Assembly: GCA_037954325.1 (NCBI GenBank)
Contig: JBBMNZ010000019.1
Span: 14,743,001 to 14,807,000, forward strand
From: Fistularia commersonii
Lineage: Eukaryota; Chordata; Actinopteri; Syngnathiformes; Fistulariidae
Length of the DNA: 64,000 nucleotides
Direction: 5' to 3'
Positions 22,004 through 32,825 of this stretch are shown piece by piece. Numbering within the stretch: the first letter of the stretch is position 1; every line of letters begins with the position of its first letter. The position numbers and the translations under genes are program-made. The notes beneath the pieces were generated by a model, which saw only the letters and a list, made by a program, of their open reading frames with translations, was not told the DNA's origin and made no database searches.

Positions 22004-22514
22004 TGTCTGTGGATGCTCTCGATCACGGTGAATTCTTGTTTGAATCTTTTTCTTGTGGCGACTGGACTTGAATTTCTTCACTTGAAGACATTCCAGCCCT
22101 CGTTTGAGAGGCTCCTTCAGTTCTAATGGTTTCCCAATATAACTGTCCACCACCAAAACCAGACCCGGTAACTTCCACGTGAGCCTTGGTCCATGTGATC
22201 CAGCAGGTTTCACATTCTGAGAAGTTTAGCTTTACCTTTTCACTTTCCAATCTAGGTAAATCCCCAAAAGTCGATTCTTTGTCCCCAGCGAATGGCACCC
22301 CTATTAGTAAAACAACCCCCTTCCACCTAGCCGATTAATTCTTCCATTTGCATAACAAGCCACCATCACCTAGACCCGCTCACAACCCTAGCAGTTATAT
22401 TCAGAAACTCCCCACCGGCCAATTAGAACTGAAGAAGCCTCTCGGACGAGGGCTGAAATGTCTACACGAGAAGAAATTCAAATCCAGTTGCAACGACAAG
22501 ACTCCTCACAAGAG
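22004..22514 (+). mobile_element. Fold-back retroposon copy 2, longest
   Basis: The left arm (tgtctgtgg at 22004, gactggacttgaatttcttc and acttgaagac at 22060-22090) and right arm (gaagaaattcaaatccagtt near 22470-22490) are inverted copies. They enclose about 350 bases, including cataacaagccaccatcacc, also found at 34987-35010. The minus strand is open for 91 codons (22023-22298) and ends SSSEEIQVQSPQEKDSNKN, a phrase I associate with fish retroelement predictions. It sits within SINE sequence; a TSD is not clear. Confidence 0.65.
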
Positions 22515-22685
22515 TCAATTGTTGTTTGTCTCTATTTGACATGTGAATGAGCTGGTGAACACTTGTATGTCTCCATACGCGGCCCTGTAATTGGCCCGTC
22601 CCTCTTGCCCAATGACAGCTTGGATGGCCTCCAGCACACAGCGGGAAAAACCATTGTAGTTGATGAATGAATGACTGAATGAATC
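22515..22685 (+). mobile_element. SINE 3' portion
   Basis: gttgtttgtctctatttgac, cgcggccctgtaattggccc, tgcccaatgacagcttggat, then a gatgaatgaatgactgaatg tail. It is the downstream part of the SINE interrupted by the fold-back element. Confidence 0.6.
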
Positions 22686-23930
22686 TTCAATCTGGTAAAC
22701 ACTTTGGGAAAATCACTTTGACGTGCTTTTCCTTCCCCACCTTTCCCTCATAGCAATCAGGACTTGACTTTGGAAACAAGTCCACAATTAAACTCTTCCC
22801 TGCCCCTGACCTTTAGAAGCCATTTTTTCCCTCTGAGGCGGCGGAGGTAGGAAAGCCTTTTGCAGAGCTTGTTTTCACTCAGGTGTGCAACCTCAAAGCT
22901 ACATTCGGGTATCGGGTCCCTTTTGGTCGGCGAGTTCAATTTGAACTGTCACACGCCATAAACAGCCGTCCAGGAGATTTTGCGGGGCGGTAAGATAGCG
23001 GGGAGAGGCGCCTCGCTTTAAAAAGACAACTCCGGAACAGATGGGCCGCTCTGCTCTGTTGACAAAGCCCAAGGCCTCAGACCGAACTCCATCATGATGA
23101 CCAGTGCGGCGTAGATTTTCGCGAGAGGAATGGCGAGTAAATCTTTGACTGGCTGAGATCCAAACAACCAATTATTCAGCAGAAGGGAAATACCTCTCCC
23201 TCCTCGCCAAGTTGCTCCATTTGAAAAAATTTTTTTGCCCTGAATAGAAAAATGTGCTTTCACCTTCCAGTGGCAGCAAAGAACCAAGATTGAACGCCAT
23301 TTTAATGAGCTTTTCCCAATGAGGTGCCACCTGTTTTATCCAGATAATTGGATGATTGGCCACCCTTAAACCACCCCGGCATTGCAAGCAATCCTTCTTT
23401 ATTTCTCTTTCTTTCTGTCTCCTGTTTTCCTCTCGACTCTTTTCAGCCTTGTCAGACGGACCGGGGCAATTACGGTGCGGTTCTTTGCAGAAAAATGAAC
23501 GCGCTCCTGGATGTAATTACAAAAAAAAAAGTTGCCGTCAATGTTTTTCCAAAGAACGTGAAGACAATCGTGACTGCTTATGTGCGGTATGTGTTTGCTA
23601 AGCTTTTTAGCAATAGCGTTTAAATCACCTGTTTACGTTACACATCATGCAATAATTGGTCTCAGCTGGAGAAGCCGCAGCTTGCCGGAGCTGTCGACGC
23701 TGCACTTGTTGTCGTGTACGGTAGAGTCTTCATTTCAAATGCTTTATGATTGCATCCAGCCATGCGATATATGGGTGATGCCAGCAGCTAACGTCTACTG
23801 ATGAGCAGAAACATTCATGCATTTATTTTTTGTACCGCATATCCTGAAGTCATTCTCTAATTCACGCATCACGTAGAGCACAGATCCCCAACCAACTGGC
23901 TGCAAAGAATTAAAGTTGCTTAAAATAATG
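22686..23930. other. No gene recognised; unique sequence
   Basis: Moderately GC-rich unique-looking DNA. Overlapping minus-strand frames at 22757-23387 and plus frames at 23348-23801 compete on the same bases and show no domain. Confidence 0.4.
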
Positions 23931-23932
23931 TA

Positions 23933-24689
23933 CAGTGGTCCCTTAAGATACAAATTTAATTTGTTCCAGAAGTGGGTTCGTATGTTGATATTTTTTCGTA
24001 TTTTGAATGCATTTTCCCTATTTTCCCAGCGATCTCTTTCTCTTTCACCCCACATCGGAAGCAATTTTTCGATGTCGCCGTGTTTCGATGTCTGTTTTTG
24101 CAACATAATAGTAATGCCCTTGGAAGGCTTCATAGCCTTCATACAGTCCTTTTGCTTTAGGATGATACATATCATGGATGCACTGTGGTTATATTCACAT
24201 GCTATATCGGTCACATGTACATCATATTTGTGCTTTGTTATTGTTTTGTGCTTAATTTCCATAGAAAGCATCTTCTTTCTGGGTTCACCACTTAGCCTTA
24301 CAACTTGCTTTCTTTGGGCCCATGATGATTATTTAAAACAATACACAAAATAATCACAAAGATATAAAGTTATGCCACAGAAGAGATAGGCATGCGTACT
24401 GTACCAACTACCCAGACAAAGTGGCTGAAGGATGCTGGAAGCTACGAGGCTTCTTCAAGGTGAGAGCCTCGAGCACAACAATTCAGAAGATGCAGCGAAG
24501 TCATCAAGTGGATTTGAGTCGTGGAAGCTTGCTTGGCACATACCGTGTGAATTTAGAATTTTGATTTTCTCGCTCTTGAATTCGTATTATGAATTTTCTT
24601 TTGTATCTCGATGATAAAATTTGCTCGAATCACGCTTTGTATCTAAAAATTATATAAATAAGGTGGTTTGTACCTAAAGGCGACACTAC
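23933..24689 (-). mobile_element. Tigger/pogo-like DNA transposon, truncated
   Basis: The left end starts cagtggtcccttaagataca after TA (23931-23932). The right end reads tttgtacctaaaggcgacac, an imperfect inverted copy, giving TIRs of at least 20 bases. On the minus strand (24325 to 23930) it encodes MGPKKASCK, IKHKTITKHKYD and VTDIACEYNHSASMICIILK, the N-terminal helix-turn-helix of Tigger/jerky-type transposases, followed by SKGITIMLQKQTSKH and EKLLPMW. A stop and a +1 frameshift separate the first block from the rest. The DDE domain is absent, so it is non-autonomous. The 158-codon frame at 23795-24271 is mostly this relic. Confidence 0.7.
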
Positions 24690-25319
24690 TTATTTTTTGT
24701 TACTCTCGGGGTATTTTATTTTGAAAATTGGCCACCTCTACCTGCACCTCACTCTTGTACCTGACTCAGTTGTAAGATTTCGCCATCTATCAGTAAGTCA
24801 GCAAGCTAACCCTCGCTAAAATGGCTCAACGTCACAAGAGCCAATGATGAGACACCAGAAGGGTCTCAGAGAGCTGGTGAGAAGAGCCAAATTTAAAAGA
24901 AAAAATACCTATTCTAACTTAAACTGCGGATTCATACCTCTCACATCCGCTCTGCATGGTATGTGGTGTACGGCTAATGAAACCGTGTAACCATGTAGAG
25001 ACCAAGCACTGTCTTACTTTGTGAGGCAAGTTTTCTGCGGGAACATCGACCAAAACAAAACTATGGAGTAGGAGGGACGAAAAGGACATACTTTGCTTGA
25101 CACAGAGTGTCACCCAGATGGGACCGTATAGTTGCAAACAATCTCAGGGCTTCCCCTGATTCTGCAGTATGGTGAGTAGATACTGGTGTGATGATTGTTG
25201 AATAGTTAATAGAAGTGCATAATATAAGGTGTATTGGTTGCATTTACATTCTTCTTTTTTCTTTTTAAAGCCCACACTCCTGTTTGGGAAAAGGTTCTCC
25301 AGCATGGTCCATGGCAGAA
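24690..25319. other. No gene recognised
   Basis: Mixed sequence without a recognisable repeat. Minus-strand frames at 24919-25243 have no domain. Confidence 0.4.
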
Positions 25320-25655
25320 AAAAGGTAAGGGACTGCGGACATAGAGACATACAACCATACAACTTCTTCTTCTTCTTCTTTTGACCTTTCAATTCAGGGG
25401 TTGCCACAGCAAATCAAGATTCTCCATTTAACCCTAACACACAACCATACAACATGGCGCCAAATATGGGGTGTAGGCAACTGTCCCCAGGTAGCAGTCC
25501 AAAACCATGCAGTAGCTAAATGTTTGTCGCCACATGTGGCCCTGAGATGGACTGGCAACGGGTCCAGGGTGAACCCTGTCGCTTGCCCGATGACAGATAG
25601 GATAGGCTCCATTGAGAGCAGGATAAGCGGTATAGAGAATTAATGAATGAAAGGT
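25320..25655. mobile_element. SINE remnants split by an RTE tail
   Basis: 25341-25363 (catagagacatacaaccat) is SINE sequence read on the minus strand. After the RTE tail at 25364-25440, plus-strand SINE resumes at about 25490: gcagtccaaaaccatgcagt, catgtggccctgagatggac, ggtccagggtgaaccctgtc, gcttgcccgatgacagatag, ending aattaatgaatgaa. Confidence 0.6.
25364..25440 (-). mobile_element. RTE LINE 3' tail, 77 bp, perfect 13-bp TSD
   Basis: Reads (ctt)n, then cctttcaattcaggggttgc, cacagcaaatcaagattctc and catttaaccctaac, the complement of the RTE 3' end at 41560-41630. It is flanked by acaaccatacaac at 25351-25363 and 25441-25453. A complete TSD around only the last part of the element is what extreme 5' truncation during target-primed reverse transcription gives. 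Confidence 0.85.
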
Positions 25656-25699
25656 GTAAACCAGGCAGGTTTGGATTTATTCCAATTTTTTTAAATTTG

Positions 25700-26272
25700 A
25701 AATTTAAATAGGGACTATAAGCCACTACTTTTTTTTTCCACGCTTTGAACACTGTGGCTTAAACAACAATGCGGCTAATTTATGGATTTCTTTGGGCTAA
25801 CGAGCTTCATGCCGCCAAAACATTTAGCCTCGTCACATCGAACAAATGAAATTACTGTGAAATTCTGAGGCTCTTCAATTGAACGACACAAAAGAATACG
25901 ACTTTAATGGTTTTAGTGTGCAGGAAGAAGACAAAGATAGCAATCAGCTGGAATAGGACAAAGCGGGAATAGAAAATGGATGGATGGACTTTTCCCTGTG
26001 TTACTTATTATTAATCTTTTTCATCAACAGTGTTACAGGCACTGCTTGGAAAAAAAGCATTTCCAACACATATTTGTCGATGTTACTGTTTTATACTTAA
26101 TTAAAAGCAGAAAAAAAAAAAAGTTCCTGTGCAAATATTTCTTATTAAAACATGACAGCTGCACCTTATAGACAAGTGCGGCCTATATATGTACACATAT
26201 ATTTATTTTGTTATTTTTAGCCGGTGAGGATTATATTCAGGAGTGCTCAATAGTCCAAAAATCACAGTAATA
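25700..26272. mobile_element. pogo-like MITE copy 1
   Basis: Left end gggactataagccactactt, right end tgctcaatagtccaaaaatcacagta; the ends are imperfect inverted repeats. Internal blocks shared with the copies at 30640 and 63078 are cacgctttgaacactg, gcggctaatttatggatt, accaatgaaattac-type words, and a segment encoding DF-NGFS-QEEDKDS (25890-25935). The acidic peptide looks like the C-terminus of a DDE transposase left after internal deletion. Confidence 0.6.
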
Positions 26273-26943
26273 TATGTACTTCAAAATACCAGGCATTAGA
26301 TGCTTGCAGATGAACACATGAATTCCTTGCTCATGCTTTGCACAGTGAATAACGTTGCTGACTCAGAAGTTTACAGCTGTGAATCTTCCATATTCCATAT
26401 TCCATGGATCTTTGTGGAAGATCGGAGCGTTATCTACAAAAAGACCATTGTGACGCTCAAGAACAGACCTGAGAATGGCACTTAAGATGAAAAATGTCAA
26501 TAATTGTATTAAATTAAGTGATAAACACGTGAAGAATGTGGCTAATTTCCTTGTGGACTTCCACGCCGCCTCCTTTTAATCCCTGTGGCCACTCGGAGAG
26601 CATACCCAGAAGTCCTGTGGATTAATTTTGCAACAACACCGGGTCAAATTTACCACTGCAATACTTATAGTTACCCTTATCTGCAGATCTCTTACAGGAG
26701 AACCTCTGAGCTCCTGCAATAAACGTATTTAGATTAGCTCAGAGCTATCACACCAAGGCAACTTCGATGTGGACGAACGTGAACACGTTCTTGTACGTGC
26801 ACACGGCGAAAATGCGAAAACCTCTGAGTTGGCCAACGGGACACAGATTAAATGTGTAAATGTATGTTTAATCCTATTTAAGGCAGCTTCAAGCCGTCCG
26901 CTTCTCTTATAATCTTCCTGTAATTACTCACACCCAACGTCGT
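26273..26943. other. No gene recognised
   Basis: Unique-looking. The 61-codon plus frame at 26300-26485 has no recognisable domain. Short direct repeat ccatattccatattccat at about 26386-26403. Confidence 0.4.

Positions 26944-26984
<41 letters not shown>
26944..26984 (+). repeat. (CA)n microsatellite
   Basis: About 20 uninterrupted CA units. Long CA tracts of this kind are frequent in teleost genomes. Confidence 0.95.
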
Positions 26985-26985
<1 letters not shown>

Positions 26986-27111
26986 GCACAGAGTTGCACG
27001 TGGACACAAGATTCTGCATCACAGCATTTCACTTAAAGGTTAAAGGTGATGATTCCTCCCTTGGTTACTATACTAAGTAATAATAGTGCCACTTGCAGCC
27101 ATGGCGAGCCA

Positions 27112-27148
27112 GAAAACAACCCAGGTGGCTGGAAAACAACCCAGGTGG
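27112..27148 (+). repeat. 20-bp tandem duplication
   Basis: gaaaacaacccaggtgg occurs at 27112-27128 and again at 27132-27148, separated by three bases. Confidence 0.8.
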
Positions 27149-27234
27149 TCACTAAGCATTGGAGAAATTTTCTGTCGGTTATTTTCTTTGGAAATTAATG
27201 ATGACAAAAATAGATCAGAGAGAGCGCATTTTGG

Positions 27235-27650
27235 TTTTTGTGCTTGCCAGGTGGTCCAGGACTAATGCTTTATCTGGGATGGAAGCTGCGCGGGATCTCC
27301 ATGATCTTAAAGTAGACCCCAAAGTTCAAGATGCAGGGGGATTTTGGTATCACAAAAATGAAGAAGTACATGGTGGACTTTAAGAAATGGAGGACCTGAC
27401 CCAACCCTGTCACCATCAATGGAAAAGATGTGGACATTGCGGACGAGTACAAGCTGGACAGCACTTAAAACACAGCAGGAAAGGTCAGAGCTGCCTGTTT
27501 TTTCTCGGGGGACTCGGATCTTTTAACGTCTGCAGAACCATGTTGCAGATGTTCTATCATACCCTGTTGTTCGTCATTATCTTTCTACGCTGTAGACAGC
27601 TGACGCTAAAACACTCAAGCTCATCATTAAAGGCTGGTTCTATCCTGGGA
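27235..27650 (+). mobile_element. L2-group LINE C-terminal fragment
   Basis: Encodes YMVDFKKWRT, then after a stop PNPVTINGKDVDIADEYKLD, and RKGQSCLFFLGGLGSFNVCR followed by MLQMFYHTLL. These match the post-palm region of fish L2-type RTs (KEMVVDFRK ... VSINGxxVEIVxSYKYLG ... RLxFLRRLRSFxVCRxLLxxFYxS). It is missing both ends and the polymerase core. Confidence 0.75.
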
Positions 27651-28974
27651 ACAGAACACGAGTTGTTATCGGAGATGTATGAGAAGTTGCTTGGTATCAG
27701 TAACAAAACCTTTCACCCTGTGAACACAAGATTCAAGTCCACAGGTGGTCTTTTTTAGCCGTGGCCACCAAACTCATGGCTAGTGAGCTATAATTTTGGA
27801 GCCTTCTGGCAAAAGGACTTCCCTTGGGCTTGATAAATCTGCTTTGTGCTATTCTTAAACTTCTTGGCGCCTTCAGTCTGTGCCATGAACTCACCACTGA
27901 GAACATTTCAGGAGTGACTGCTGACGAAAGCAGCTAGCTAGCATGCATGTTAGCTGCTTGCACTCTGCGAAACTATTTAGAAGTACAGGCTAGCTGCGGA
28001 GTCGGGTCATTAAACTGATTACCTGTGTCCATTTAAAAGGAACATGGTGATCGACCTTCTCTCAGTATCCTTTCTTCTAATGTGTTATTTTGAAGCTGTG
28101 TTGCGCCATGCTCAAGCTGCGAATGGATAAACAAGCGTTTTTTGCAAACCTGAGCTAGCGTTATGGAGGTGACCTTTATATTCCAGCGCCTTGAATATTA
28201 ATCCCGGCCACTTTTTCTCTCGTTAATGTGCAATCACACATGCGAGGGACGCCGCTATTCTGCAAGAGTATGATGTTTCTTGCCGGAGATCGGACAACAT
28301 CCCTACCCCGTGAGGTAAAACTATAAAACCCCGTAGAAGGTATTATTTATTGTTGGGTTCCAGTCACTTGCTTGTTATGACTCTGTCATACACACATTGC
28401 GGTGGGAAATCCATTAGTGTCTGTATTTGGTTTCAGGTGTCCAAAGAGATACAAAACCATTCATCTGTCACAGTATGATATATACGCCACACACAGGAAG
28501 GAACACACTCTTAACCCGTGGGTCAGCATAGTGAATCCCAGCGCTGACACATCTTTGATCAAGCTACTAAATGGCTTCAGCAGAAGACTTGTCCCGCATA
28601 AATCCTAAAGTGTACAGGTAGGCGGCGGAGGGGTAGGTGTTTCCTCGTAGCCTGGCGTGGCCAAGGGGGTTCTCCGCTCCACCTCATAAATAATATGGTA
28701 AACGCTGATGGTTTTATTCGTGGACTCTACCATCTGGCCGGCCCAGGGAAGGGAGATAAATACTAGTGGAGGGAAAGAGGAAGAGAGAAGGGAAGACGGA
28801 CCATCCAACACGACTTGGTCTAAACGCTGGCTCCCTGATTTTGTGGGTTCTCCATTTTACTCCGACAGTCCAGAAACATTAAGTAGGTAAAGCGGAGACT
28901 CTATTTTCATGGGCGTAAAAAGGAGAGTGACCAACTGTGGTTTTCATTCATTTCATACCACGTATCGTGCACTT
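27651..28974. other. No gene recognised
   Basis: Unique-looking. Frames at 28402-28608, 28605-28811 and 28708-28890 lack domains. 28610-28680 is C/G-rich without a named repeat. Confidence 0.4.
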
Positions 28975-29245
28975 GTGGCGGGGCTGGAATCTAGGGTGAG
29001 AGGCGGAGTTTTTCATGGACCAGGCAACAGTCCATCATAGGGACATTCAACCATTCACTCTCTCATTCGCACACATTATAGGTTTGTTGATTGTTCAGAT
29101 ATGTAAATGAAGGGGTGAATGATTGGATGTGTTTTTATGTGGCCCGAGGTGAACCCTGGCTCTTGCCGAATGACAGCTGGGTTCCAGCAACCTCAGGACC
29201 CTGACTGCAGGATTAGTGGTATAGATGAATGAATAAATGAATGAT
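28975..29245. mobile_element. Two SINE pieces head to head
   Basis: 28975-29085 is minus-strand SINE (ctagggtgagaggcggag, cattcaaccattcactctct). 29090-29245 is plus-strand SINE 3' half (aggtgaaccctggctcttgc, cgaatgacagctgggttcca, atgaatgaataaatgaatga). The second piece begins the duplicated block described at 29099. Confidence 0.6.
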
Positions 29246-29519
29246 TGCATATTATAGTCCACGCAGATGGTCATTTATAGGCAAAAAAAATACATTATCT
29301 AAACATTACCAAACAGGGTCAACGTTTTCTTTACATTAATAACGGAGGCATAATTTTTTCAGCTGCAAAAAAAAAAAATCAATTATGGATTTCAATTTTT
29401 TTTATTTTAGCCGTAAACTCACAAGAGTGATGTTTCCAATCTTAGGTTGAGAAGGTTTTGTTTGCAAAATTAATACACAGATAATACACGCCCATTCTAA
29501 TTCCTTCCTTTGCAATTCT
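29099..29519 (+). repeat. 420-bp local duplication, copy 1
   Basis: Shares with 30140-30556 the series tatgtaaatgaaggrgtgrat, caacctcaggaccctga, catattatrgtccaygcagatg, caatctaaacat-type and gtcaacrttttctt words, attatggatttcaattttttttat/attttagccg, and taattccttcctttrgcaattct. Homology therefore extends far beyond the SINE part. Confidence 0.65.
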
Positions 29520-29994
29520 AGTGAATAACAAAATACTAAAATTTATATTAATGTCATCATATCTGCCGCAGTTATATTTGTAATGAACCTCATAAATTAC
29601 AATGGACATGAGGGTTAATGCCAACGCGGTCAGGTGATCCCTCGTCATGTGACTGACAGCCGAGATAGGGAGGCCGGGATCGCACAGGGGGATGAAGAGG
29701 AGGAGGAAGGGGAGGATGAAACAGACTGCTATATTGCTGTGGAGCAGAGCAGCATGGCTCCTGGGTCTGTCATCGCTGCTGCCTCTGTTGTTGTTCCTGT
29801 CACATGACGGCAGGGCGGATAACAACACGGGGAGGGGTGGCTCGGGAGGGACGGCGCTGTCGACTGGGACGGCGACCGAGATACATCATGCGGCGAGGTG
29901 CTGTCACCCAGCATCGGTTTTCACGATTTCATTACGCGGGAAAGCAATTCTGAATTTGTGCTTTTATATTTTGTTTTTTTTTCATGGGGGGTGT
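29520..29994. other. No gene recognised
   Basis: GC-richer segment at 29630-29900. The plus frame of 151 codons (29692-30147) begins in G/A-rich low-complexity DNA and ends in the SINE. The minus frames opposite it are equally long, which argues against coding. Confidence 0.45.
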
Positions 29995-30290
29995 AGTGGT
30001 TGGCGGTTCTGCCCCACGGCCAGAAGGGCCTTTCTGTGTGGAGTCTCCATGTTACCCTGGTGTCCACGTGAGCTTCACCCGGGTTCTCCGGATTCCTCCC
30101 ATGGTCCAAAAACAGGCTATTGCAGGTTAAACTGTCCAGGTATGTAAATGAAGGAGTGGATGATTGGATGTCTCTATATGTGGCTCTGTGACCAGTCCAA
30201 GGCGAACCCTGACTCCCCCAATGACAGGAGGGCCACAGCAACCTCAGGACCCTGAGATCAGGATTAGTTTTGTAAATGATGAATGAATGG
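29995..30290 (+). mobile_element. SINE, near full length
   Basis: tggttggcggttctgcccc (degenerate head), gtgtggagtctccatgttac, cccatggtccaaaaacaggc, ggatgtctctatatgtggct, gaccagtccaaggcgaaccc, and a gatgaatgaatggatgaatg tail. Confidence 0.75.
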
Positions 30291-30556
30291 ATGAATGCAT
30301 ATTATGGTCCATGCAGATGTCCTGTGTATGGCCATTAGACATATTTGCCAAATATAGGTAAAAGCAGTACACAATCTAAACATCGCAAATCACCTTTGTG
30401 GTCAACATTTTCTTTTCAATTTATCAAAATAAAATTATGGATTTTTTTATTTTTTTTTATTTTAGCCGCAAGTATGGCTACCAGTGTTTCGCCACCTGCA
30501 AAATAATAATAAACTGATCGTACGCGGCTCTCGTAATTCCTTCCTTTAGCAATTCT
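30140..30556 (+). repeat. 420-bp local duplication, copy 2
   Basis: Partner of 29099-29519. Within this block the SINE tail is followed by non-SINE DNA that is also present in copy 1, so the duplicated unit is SINE tail plus about 280 bases of flank. Confidence 0.65.
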
Positions 30557-30639
30557 CCTCATGTCCGCATGGGATTCCTAAAGTATCCAGTCTTATGAAT
30601 TAGAGGGTGACAGAGTGAGTGTTGCATGTGTCCGCTGTC

Positions 30640-31010
30640 ATTTCCGGACTATAAGCCCCTACTTTTTTCACATGCTTTGAACACTGATGCGGCTAATTTA
30701 TGGATTTTGGGGGGGCTTCATGCCACCAAATTATTTAGTCTCAACACCTCGGACCAATGAAATTACCGTGAAATTCTGAGGCCGTTCGATTCTGACACCG
30801 AAGAAGACGGCGAATGGTTTTAGTACGCAGGAAAGAGACAAAGATAGTGATCAGCTGGAGGACAAAGCAGGGATAGAAAACAGATGGACGGATGGATGGA
30901 CTTTTCCTTGTTTTATTTATTATTAATCTCTTTCATCGGATGTGTTAAAGGCACTGTTTGGGAAAAAAGCGTTTCCAGATGTCATTGCATTAATACTTTC
31001 TTTTTTTTTT
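30640..31010 (+). mobile_element. pogo-like MITE copy 2, right end lost
   Basis: Begins tttccggactataagcccct, then catgctttgaacactgatgc, ggctaatttatggattttg, cggaccaatgaaattaccgt and gaaattctgaggccgttcga. The acidic coding segment at 30790-30850 is present. The right inverted terminus is missing. Confidence 0.65.
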
Positions 31011-31581
31011 CCAGAATGGAAATACTAGTAAAAACATCCTTTGTGAAGTCGACATCCTCACAGAAAGACACCAAAACAGACATTCAGTCGTTCATCAGAC
31101 GTATTTTCTGGTCACTTTTTCTTTGAGGAACATGATAAAAGGATGTATAAAGAGATATGTCTTACCCAGGCGAGGGGCAGGGGTTGTTATTCGGGTAAAG
31201 CAAAACCACAAATCAAAAGAAAAAACAACCTGGGCGTGCTTTCATTGTGAGTCACCAGATAGCAGTGTGCCGCAGGTTATCCAGTAATCATGGCACACAT
31301 CTGAATTTGATTGTGTGATTCAGCTGTGAGTTTCACAGACGGGCCGCTGAAGCGGGTCATTACACAGAGCAGCACAACACTCATGCGAACCGCTCTGAAA
31401 TAGGGAGAAATGATTTGACTAATGGCTCCGAAAGCAGCGGGATCGAGGGGAGAGAGCAAACGCTTTATCTTCCAAGATGTCAGCAGATGGAGGCGAGATC
31501 TACCTGCTCAAAAAACAAAAACAACAAAACTGAAATCTATATCGATGTGATTGAAATGTGGGGGAGCAGCATTTGACAACT
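31011..31581. other. No gene recognised
   Basis: 31200-31500 is balanced in composition and free of named repeats. No exon-like pattern. Confidence 0.4.
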
Positions 31582-31726
31582 CTTGTCGAAATCTTCTTGT
31601 CGTGGACTTGAATTTCTTCACTTGAAGAAGTTTCATCCCTCATGAAAGAGGCTTCAAGTGCCACAAGAAGAAGATTTTGGTAAGAATTAACCATGACCTT
31701 GATGACTGAGAACCTTGACAGACATC
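31582..31726 (+). mobile_element. Fold-back retroposon copy 3, 8-bp TSD
   Basis: Left arm cttgtcgaaatcttcttgtc and acttgaatttcttcacttga, right arm gtgccacaagaagaagattt and ccatgaccttgatgactgag, ending in the full right terminus (ttgacagaca). It is flanked by tgacaact at 31574-31581 and 31727-31734. The left end is truncated by about 45 bases compared with copies 1 and 5. Confidence 0.7.
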
Positions 31727-31804
31727 TGACAACTTATGAAACGGGTCGACATCATGGTGCTCGTAAAATGCAAAGGATTAAGAATGTTTGTCATCATGCA
31801 AACA

Positions 31805-31905
31805 AAATGAATCAACCATTCAGCCTCTCATTCAAGGAACCTTCTGCATGTTTTAGGACTGTGGGAGGAAACCAGAGAACTTGTGATCTGATTCCCGTCA
31901 GAGGT
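31805..31905 (-). mobile_element. SINE fragment, minus strand
   Basis: aaccattcagcctctcattc, gcatgttttaggactgtggg, aggaaaccagagaac: complement of the SINE centre. Confidence 0.6.
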
Positions 31906-32599
31906 TTTCGGTTCCTCATCAAACGTGTCTTCTATCTGCCCTGGCAAGCGCAACAGATATTTAATTTTATGATACCAGAAATAATGTATATAGGAGTCAA
32001 GTCCCTGGTTTCCGGGTAGCTTGGAGCTGGGCAAACTATCGCAAGGTAATATTGTTTTATATCACTTCACTTGCAGGAGTAATAATAAACACCAGCAGTA
32101 GTCCCAAGAGTGACTTTTAAGGATGTTGATTTTCACTTTTGTTCTAAACACACTATTAAAAACCATTGCATCGCAAATATCTGCCGGTCGATTATGATCG
32201 ACGGGTGATTTGAGATGTAGTTTTCTTAAGTGAGGTAAATGGCCTCTATTTATATACAGCACTTTCAAAACCTTGCGGTTTCGAAGCACTATACATTGGA
32301 CAACATTCACCCGTATCCTTTATCCGTATCACACTGGCCATGCAAGCTGCTAACCAGGCCTTCTGGCCATCTTCCCCAAGGGTGCTTTGCCATGGAGACG
32401 TATGAAGTTTGGAACTGAACCCCCAAACTTCCAATTTGAGGGATATCAACTGAGCCACAGCAACCCCTATGTCATATGCATGACATAGGGATGTATATGT
32501 ATGACATATATGTGCACATATATGTCATGTGCATAAGTGCTAAAGCTACCAGTTTCCCGAATGATGTGAGCGTAGAAAGGAGTATCTGTTAGGAGGCCT
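31906..32599. other. No gene recognised; palindrome cluster
   Basis: Short minus frames have no domain. Two palindromic words lie at 32469-32488 and 32501-32528 (see that entry). Confidence 0.4.
32501..32528. repeat. 28-bp perfect palindrome
   Basis: Arms atgacatatatgtg and cacatatatgtcat meet at gtgcac. A second, imperfect palindrome built from the same words (atgtcat...atgacat) lies just upstream at 32470-32487. Confidence 0.85.
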
Positions 32600-32825
32600 T
32601 GCTTACGCTTTCCCGGTGAGATGTTTGGCCATGTCTTAACAGGAGGAGATCTGGGGAAGATCCAGGACACGCTGAAGGGACTATGTCTTTGGGTTGACAC
32701 GGGAAAGCCTCAGGAGTCCTCCGGAAAAAGTAGCTGGGGAGAGGTAAATCTTGGTATCTCTGCTAAGGCTACTGCCCCCATGACCCAACCCCTAAAAACT
32801 GGCAGAAGATGGCTGGATGGACAGC
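32600..32825 (+). mobile_element. Teleost retroposon 3' tail, family uncertain
   Basis: Contains aggaggagatctggggaaga, tccaggacacgctgaaggga, ctatgtcttt, gtagctggggagaggtaaat, ctgctaaggctactgccccc atgaccca and gaagatggctggatggacag. I recognise this series as a common fish LINE/SINE 3' end that finishes in (GGAT)n, but cannot name the parent with confidence. Confidence 0.55.

Noticed and set aside
29692..30147. 151-codon plus-strand frame with an N-terminal hydrophobic stretch resembling a signal anchor
   Set aside because: Starts in GA-rich low-complexity DNA and ends inside a SINE; the opposite strand is open over the same stretch for 128 and 61 codons.
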